From Diabrotica undecimpunctata (taxonomy: Eukaryota; Arthropoda; Insecta; Coleoptera; Chrysomelidae), in NCBI RefSeq assembly GCF_040954645.1, contig NC_092809.1, forward strand, positions 76,616,435 through 76,680,434: a stretch of DNA of 64,000 nt. Direction: 5' to 3'. A model generated the notes under the pieces. It was not told where the DNA came from. It did not search any database and saw nothing but the letters and a program-made list of their open reading frames with translations. Each line of letters begins with the position of its first letter. The first letter of the stretch is position 1. This document shows, one piece after another, positions 58,060 through 64,000 of this stretch. The position numbers and the translations under genes were made by a program.

Positions 58060-59125
58060 TTAAAGCCTCAGAAAGCTCTTCAAGTGTAGGATGGGGGTAA
58101 CCAACATTACAAAGCTTTCGTTAGAAACAATCTCGTACTTAACGATGGGATTACAGCCTGGTAAACGATAAGGCTGCCTCATATAGGTAGTAGCAAGCTT
58201 TTGTAGAAATTCACAATTGCTGCTAGGTGATATCGAGTATAATCGTCTTCTTAAAGTGCAATCTTCTCAATGGAGATTGGCTACTACACCTGCAAACTTC
58301 TCTTTGTCTTTAGCTGTTCTTATTAGCTGTTTAAAATTCAGACCTTTCCTTTGTCGAATGTTTTTTAACCGGAATAATCTATTCCTTCCTAGTCTTCTCT
58401 TTCCCTTTATCTTTTTTTCACTATTAGTTGAGCATACTGCTACGTATTATTTCTCAGTATGTGGCCTATGTACGATGTTTTCCTAACTTTCACTGTGTTA
58501 AAATGTTCTTGTTCTTTACCTATTCTATGCAGCACTTCTTCGTTTGAGGTATGCGATATCCATAAAACCTAGAGGATACTCCGGTAGATCCACATTTCAA
58601 AAGCCTCCAATGTATTTACCGTTAATGTTCTAAGGGTTCACGTTTGAACTGCATCGAGAAGAGTCGACCAGACGAGTGTAAATGTAGTGCCTAAATGTAG
58701 TCGAGTGCCGAGTTTTATTCGAGAATCATAGATCTTGTTTCCAGATCTTATTTCCAGATCCAGTTTTAGACTGCCATCGATCCAACATCCCAGGTACTTA
58801 AACTTGTTGACCTGTTTTAAAATGTGTTTGTCCGCTGTGCAAGGTAAAGGTTTATTTTGATTTCTTCGAAATGATATCACTTTGATTTTCTAAATGTTGT
58901 GTGGGCATTTTTAAACCAAATTGCCAACAGACTGTGTTAATCTTGTCGATTAGTCGTTGTAGACCCAAATTTGAATCCACAATGAACACCGTATCATCGG
59001 CGTATCTGATGCTGTTGACATTTACTCCATTCACCTTGACTCCATCCTTGGAATCCTCCACTGTCGCTTTAAGCAGGAACTTGGAAAATATATTAAACAA
59101 CAGAGGTGATAAAATACATCCCTAT
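58060..59125 (-). mobile_element. LINE 3' end including catalytic YADD block
   Basis: Minus strand. 59100-58852 has the end of the palm: VEDSKDGVKVNGVNVNSIRY followed by ADDTVFIVDSNLGLQRLIDK (YADD intact), then NTVCWQFGLK. 58880-58638: HILKQVNKFKYLGCWIDGSL, LDLEIRSG. After further frame changes: LEAFEMWIYRSIL, KKIKGKRRLGRNRL and KEKFAGVVANLH near 58280. It is the same broad family as 1201-1880. The 5' end of this copy lies at a TA-rich junction (about 59125-59145). Confidence 0.82.
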
Positions 59126-59144
59126 CTATATACATATATAATGT

Positions 59145-60015
59145 CGGTTTACAACGTTCTTCGACGTCTTCCGATTTCCAATCTCCATCTCATTCTATCG
59201 TTCCATAGATTGTCCTCCAGTTCTCTTTCCCTGATTTCTTTATCAACTCCCTCTCTCCAACTTCTTCTAGGCCTTCCTGGTCTCCGCCTACCTCTTGGTT
59301 GCCATTCAAGAATTTGTCTTGGTATTCTATTCTCCGGCATTCTCCTTACGTGTCCGTACCGTCTGAGTTGTGTCGTTTTGATATCATCAACAATATTATG
59401 TGTAACCCCCATGATTTCTCGGACTCTCTCGTTTGTTATTCTCGTCGCGTCTGGAGATTCCCGCCGAGCGGCGCCAGAAGTCCATTTCTGTTGCTCTAAG
59501 CATTTTCTCTGTTCTGTCTTTTTAAGGGCCACACTTCGCATCCATATGTTGTGATACTTTTTATTATGGTGTTGTGTATTCTTCTTTTATTTTCCTTAGG
59601 TATGTTTTTATCCCATAGTATGCTGTTCAGTAAGGCTATGCCTTTCCTTCCCTGTGTATTAGGTTACTTAATGGCTGCATCTAATTTTCCGTTTTGAGTG
59701 ATCTTTACTCCTAGGTATTTGTAGTCGTCACATAGTTTGATCTCTTGATTTTCCTCTACGAGAAGGTTATGTTGATCTCCTCCGATACTTATGTACTCAG
59801 TTTTTTCCATATTCACTGCCAAACCCCAGTCTGTAAACTCTTCTAATACTTTTCACATCATGTAACTAAGGACTCCACAGTCCTGTGCGATGATGACCTG
59901 GTCATCCGCAAAGCACAGAGTGTACAAAGTTACGTCCATTAGTGGTATGCTCATATTCGTACATTTTTCTTCCATTTGTTGAGTGCTGCTTCGAGGTATA
60001 TTTTGAATAATGTTG

Positions 60016-60017
<2 letters not shown>
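59145..60017 (-). mobile_element. LINE 3' end, second in a head-to-tail row
   Basis: Minus strand from about 60017: TLYTLCFADDQVIIAQDCGV (FADD box), LEEFTDWGLAVNMEKTEYIS, KLCDDYKYLGVKITQNGKLD and LLNSILWDKNIPKENKRRIH, then SITTYGCEVW. 59541-59149 (130 aa) holds the Arg-rich C-terminus (LRRYGHVRRMPENRIPRQIL, GRRRPGRPRRSWREGVDKEI). The 3' end runs into TATATATGTATATAGATAG at 59125-59145. It is 5'-truncated, with few frame changes. Confidence 0.85.

Positions 60018-60018
<1 letters not shown>

Positions 60019-60068
<50 letters not shown>
60019..60068. repeat. (TA)n microsatellite between two LINE copies
   Basis: About 50 bp of pure AT repeat that forms the 3' tail of the LINE at 60069-60740 and the 5' junction of the LINE at 59145-60017. 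Confidence 0.95.
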
Positions 60069-60071
<3 letters not shown>

Positions 60072-60740
60072 GGGATTCTACAGTATTCACTGCCTTCCCT
60101 CGCTCAACCGTTTCCATCTCTCTCTGTTGTTCCATTCTCCATCGTTTAGTCAGTCCTCTCTTACTCATGGCGTCGTCTACTTCGTTCCTCCAGGATTTTC
60201 GGGGTCGTCCTCTTTTCCTCCTTCCTATGGGGCTCCATTCGGTTATTCTCTTTATCCATCTGCTGTCGCTAGTTCTTCTTACATGTCCATACCACTTTAA
60301 TCTTTTTTGTTCTATATATGTTAGTATGTCTGTTTCTATTGATGTTCTTTGCTTTATTTCGTCATTACTTCTCCTATCCATTCTTGTTACTCTGCAGCAT
60401 CTTCGCAGGCATTCCATCTCTGTTGCTACTATCTTACTGCTGTTTTTCTTGTTTATGATCCAATTTTCAGCCCCATATGTCATAATACTTCGCACTAATG
60501 TTTTATAAATCTGCGTTTTTGTCTTCATATTTAGGTGTCTATCCCACCATACTGAGTTAAGTTGTCGGATTGCTGTTCTTGTTTGTCCTAATCTTTGTGT
60601 AATTTCTTCCTCTGTTGTTGCCTTTTTCGTGATTATAAACCCCAGGTATTTGAATTTATCCTTTCCTTTGATTGTTACGTTGTCATCAATCTGTAGATCT
60701 TCTATGTCTTCTTCACTTGTAGATAGGTATACAGCATCCT
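60069..60740 (-). mobile_element. LINE 3' end, third in the row
   Basis: Minus strand: DKFKYLGFIITKKATTEEEI and TQRLGQTRTAIRQLNSVWWD, then an intact open frame (60528 down to the TA tract) with IYKTLVRSIMTYGAENWIIN, ATEMECLRRCCRVTRMDRRS, DILTYIEQKRLKWYGHVRRT and the Arg-rich GRRKRGRPRKSWRNEVDDAM. It reads straight into the TA tract, giving a formal 208-aa ORF whose last 50 or so residues are microsatellite and neighbour sequence. Its C-terminus is better preserved than most copies here. Confidence 0.87.
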
Positions 60741-61696
60741 AATCACCACTTCCCTGGCAAGAATTCCAGGCCCGACTAACCACGCTTTAAGACATGTTGA
60801 ATATTATACCACTTCTTGCCGAGTTTGAGTGTGAGTGTTGTACAAGGCCACTAATTTAGCAAAGGTTTCCGCAGAAAGCCTTCATATTAGCATTACAAGA
60901 ACATATACCAGATAATACCACAGCGATAAATAAAGACACTTGCTAAAACTGAATAAAATGGTAAAAAAAATTTAGTTCCAAATAAAACTTAATTTTTGCT
61001 TATCGCTGCAATAAAAAAAGTAACAGGCAGTTAAAAATTTTGTTTGAAGTTATACCAAATTAAAAAACAGTAAATAAACCCAGTATTAGATCTTTTAGCA
61101 AAACAGTATAGCAACTAAAGGGGCCTAAGACTGTGAAAATATATATAACCATGAAAATTCCAAGGAAGATCAGGATGAAAGAAAGGAATTAGTGGCAGTC
61201 AAATACAACTAAACAGACAACTAAGCAGACAGTCAGAGGAAAACATACTCGTAAGCGACGATTTCCTATATAATTTCCCAAAATTTCGCTTAACTGGCCG
61301 CACTTTGTCACAAAGAGGAATTAAGTCACACATATGATTAAAAAATATCGACATGTACCTCCAAAATGCATTGTGAAATAAAGAAAATGACAGACTGCGC
61401 AGGGCGTTTAGTAGCAGAATAATATTTTTATAGGTTTTAAATAACCCAAACTATCCATATTCTGAATTAAATGTGTTTAAGTAATAATGGTAATATTGAT
61501 TTACTCATGGTATTTTTCAAGTCCCGGTTAAATTTAGTGGCTTGATGAATAAAAATAAATAAATAACTAAATAAATAATTAAATAAAGTAGAAAAAGTGC
61601 TTAGTGAGTTTTATATAACGTGTTTAAATTAATGAATTTTTTTGGGTTACAGTGAGTGTTCTCTTTAATCATCGTGTTCCTTTTAAACATATATTC
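60741..61696. other. Unassigned stretch
   Basis: No recognised gene. The region is AT-rich with no open frame over 60 codons. The AATAAATAAATAACTAAATA low-complexity run near 61550-61590 may be an old LINE tail. Confidence 0.3.
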
Positions 61697-62887
61697 CAGT
61701 CCTCAGAGACGAAAAACCCACTGAACCTCTAAAAATCATACGAACAAGCTGAATTTTACCGAGAATATTAATTTTGGGACCTTAAAAAAGATGCAAAAAA
61801 GTTTACCACTTTTACCCCCTGAATTCCCCCTAAAACCCCTCCTTGGTAGGGAGTAAAAACGCAAAAAAATCGATATACCAAGAATCTGTACGCCGTAGAA
61901 AAAAATATTTTAAATAAAAAATGTAGCTGAGACAATTTTAAACAAATATGTTTATTAGCACTTTTTGTGTAAAATGAGCATATGCAATTTTTGTATTTTG
62001 TCGCAAATAAACTCAGATTTTATAAAGGTGGTTAATAAATAAACGTGGCGCGATTTTTGCCATTCTTTATTATTCTCATGAGATCAATACAATCTATACC
62101 TTTCATCGAGTGGTCATGAATGAAGTTTCGATTACTCGAGCCTAACCATCAAAACCTATAGCATGACATTTTAGTTTTGAGATTTAGCAACAAATGTGAG
62201 GCATTTGAAATATGCTTAAAAACGCTGGATTTAAACTTTCACATAACAAACGATATAAAACGTTTAAATTTTTTTTATTCAACTACACTAGTATATTTTT
62301 CAGAAGAACCAATCTTTTGCTATAAACTACACCAAAAAACCGTCTTCTTGGAGGCATTTCCCGTGACGTGCGATCGTTTGTAATGTAAAACATTAAATTC
62401 TGCGTTTTTTATTCATATTTCAAATGCCTCATATTTGTTATCACAACTCAAAATTGAAATTTCATGTAATAGGTTTTAAAGATTGATCTCGAAAACTGGA
62501 AGTTTTTCTACGACTGATCAATAAAAGTGATCGATTTTATGAAAACTGAGTTTATTTGCGGCAAAATACAAAACTGCATACGAAAGCTGTAGTTTTTGCC
62601 TTTGAAACACATCTTGATTTTTGTCAATAGGATACTTCGATAAAAAAATCGAATTTTTACCGTCGAGCTGATAAAAATTTTATTAAACATTGATTTTGTG
62701 CGCGTAACTGACATTCAAAATCGACGATCGCTTCAAGCGTTGGTTTTGAGAGAACAGTTCATTCTACATAAAAAGTGCTAATAAAAAGTGGTAAACTTTT
62801 TTGCATTTTTTTTTCCCAAAATTAATATTCTCGGAAAAATTCAGCTTGTTCGTATGATTTTTAGGGATCAACTCTCTGACGATTGGA
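61697..62887. mobile_element. 1.19-kb foldback element (long inverted repeat)
   Basis: Nearly the whole element is one imperfect palindrome. Paired segments: CTAAAAATCATACGAACAAG (61729) with the same motif inverted near 62846; AAAAGTTTACCACTTTT (61797) with AAAAGTGGTAAACTTTT (62784); ATTTTGTCGCAAATAAACTC (61995) with GAGTTTATTTGCGGCAAAAT (62549); and AAATGTGAGGCATTTGAAAT (62192) with ATTTCAAATGCCTCATATTT (62417). Arms are about 550 bp around a loop of about 100 bp near 62270-62360. There is no transposase. The 51744-51870 fragment shows it is a repeat family. Confidence 0.88.
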
Positions 62888-64000
62888 CTAATATTAGGAT
62901 CCACTGAGCGATATTACCTTAATTACTAAGTTAAGATAGGAATAAGTTATTCACCTGATCGATTAATAATACATGTGAAGAATCCATTGTTCAGCTTGTG
63001 CATAATATCGTGTGATATCTGAGAATTCACAAATGTGTGATATCCTTTTATTGGATATCAGGTGAGACGAATAATCTTGCCTGAATGAGCATCTATTTTA
63101 TAAATGTATAAACCTGTGACAGTTCGTGCATTGATACCGGTGACACCTCGCAGACCCAAGTTATTACAAAGTGTTGATAGGTTAACAGGGTATATTACAA
63201 ACATCAATAAATGTAATACATATAATATAGTACAACTTAATAGCAATTAGAATTAGAAAATTATACAATTCCAGATGAATCATAATAAGCGACTTTCTTC
63301 GAATAAACCTATGAACTGTAACATTTTAAAGTGGAAGCTAGTTATGCAACTTCAGGCTAAAACATTAGATTACATATCTAATAATAATCCACTGGACTTT
63401 GACAATTATCAATTTAATTGACCGGAAATGTGTAATTACCCCAAAATCTCATTAATTGAATGCTGTATGGCGGCGCAATATACGGATATGTCAGGAATTA
63501 ATTCAAAAATGATTACAATCAGCAATATTAATCAATCGCTTTGCTATGGGCTTCGGTCAGTGAATTTCGTCGTATAATTTTACATCAAATCTATTTATTA
63601 GGTCAGAATACCGTTATGTCGAACTAATACTTATCATATCAGATCGAAACTCTGCTGCTGTTTATTAATTGTATTGAAAGATAAACACGTTCAAAGTCAA
63701 AAGTTGTTTGTGTTTCCGAAATAGTATTACTTACAAAGTATTTATGGTAAAAAATGTGTTAAAATAATCCAGATCAGATTTGGAAATAAAATCAATTTCA
63801 CGAAAAAATTTATTACAGGTAAGCGATAGCTTCATAAGTGTTGATAAAAAATACGTATTGAGGTACTTACTGTCAGATCGGCCCTATTTTTTTATAAACG
63901 GAAGTCAAAATTAAAAATGCAGTTTTTTATATGTTATGTAGCATTTTACAAATTCTAAAATCTATCAATAATTTGTCTAGATAATTGAAAAAAAAGTTGT
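62888..64000. other. Unassigned stretch with one possible exon-like patch
   Basis: No element is recognised. On the minus strand, 63170-63058 reads LGLRGVTGINARTVTGLYIY and KIDAHSGKIIRLT-stop. It is less AT-rich and of normal amino-acid complexity, unlike the rest of this stretch. I cannot assign it to a family, and no convincing splice sites flank it. Confidence 0.25.

Noticed and set aside
1..64000. CRISPR arrays, bacterial operons, phage modules or an antiviral defence island
   Set aside because: No evenly spaced repeats with unique spacers, no ribosome-binding sites or tightly packed genes, and all protein signals are eukaryotic transposons.

Overview
The window looks like AT-rich intergenic DNA from an insect-type animal genome. 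This is inferred from the transposon families: insect-style LINE reverse transcriptases, piggyBac, mariner/IS630, FLYWCH-MULE, and a gypsy-type LTR element with a tRNA-Lys primer site. I found no intact host gene, rRNA, tRNA, CRISPR array or bacterial operon. Almost every protein-like stretch belongs to a transposable element, most of them broken and many nested. Element coordinates are exact where termini or target duplications are visible. For decayed LINE pieces they are good to a few tens of bases.

Layout. 1-12.7 kb: plus-strand LINE remnants, a gypsy pol scrap, a LINE gag-like ORF1, and a LINE split by a mariner-like element with long terminal inverted repeats (TIRs). 12.7-15.9 kb: nothing recognised. 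16-20.2 kb: three LINE pieces. 20.2-28 kb: a minus-strand Jockey/CR1-like LINE with ORF1 and ORF2, hit in its ORF2 by a piggyBac element whose putative intron carries another LINE tail. A stretch here is present twice with no visible difference (981 bp and 603 bp blocks). It includes a Cys-rich (CXC/tesmin-like) 170-aa ORF.

29.2-35.5 kb: a young LTR retrotransposon, complete by its ends (4-bp target duplication, TG..CA LTRs of 1199 and 1130 bp, tRNA-Lys primer site, purine tract). It has no recognisable gag or pol in its 3.97-kb interior, so it looks non-autonomous. 35.6-37.9 kb: an apparently intact IS630-Tc1-mariner element with TA duplications, short TIRs and a 455-aa transposase. The catalytic residues are spaced exactly DD82E, which fits the group I know as Sailor.

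38.5-40.9 kb: minus-strand LINE ORF2. 41.6-44.4 kb: a deleted FLYWCH-MULE with a foldback MITE inside it. 45.7-48.1 kb: a second, very decayed piggyBac. 49.7-56.8 kb: LINE pieces, one with an RNase H domain, and a mariner remnant. 58-60.7 kb: three LINE 3' ends head to tail, joined by TA-rich tails. 61.7-62.9 kb: a 1.19-kb near-palindromic foldback. The last kilobase has no recognised element.

The best leads are the DD82E element, the coding-empty LTR element, the duplicated block that differs by a 2.49-kb piggyBac-containing segment, and the long foldback. The genes do not work together as a pathway. The history is one of repeated insertion and nesting.
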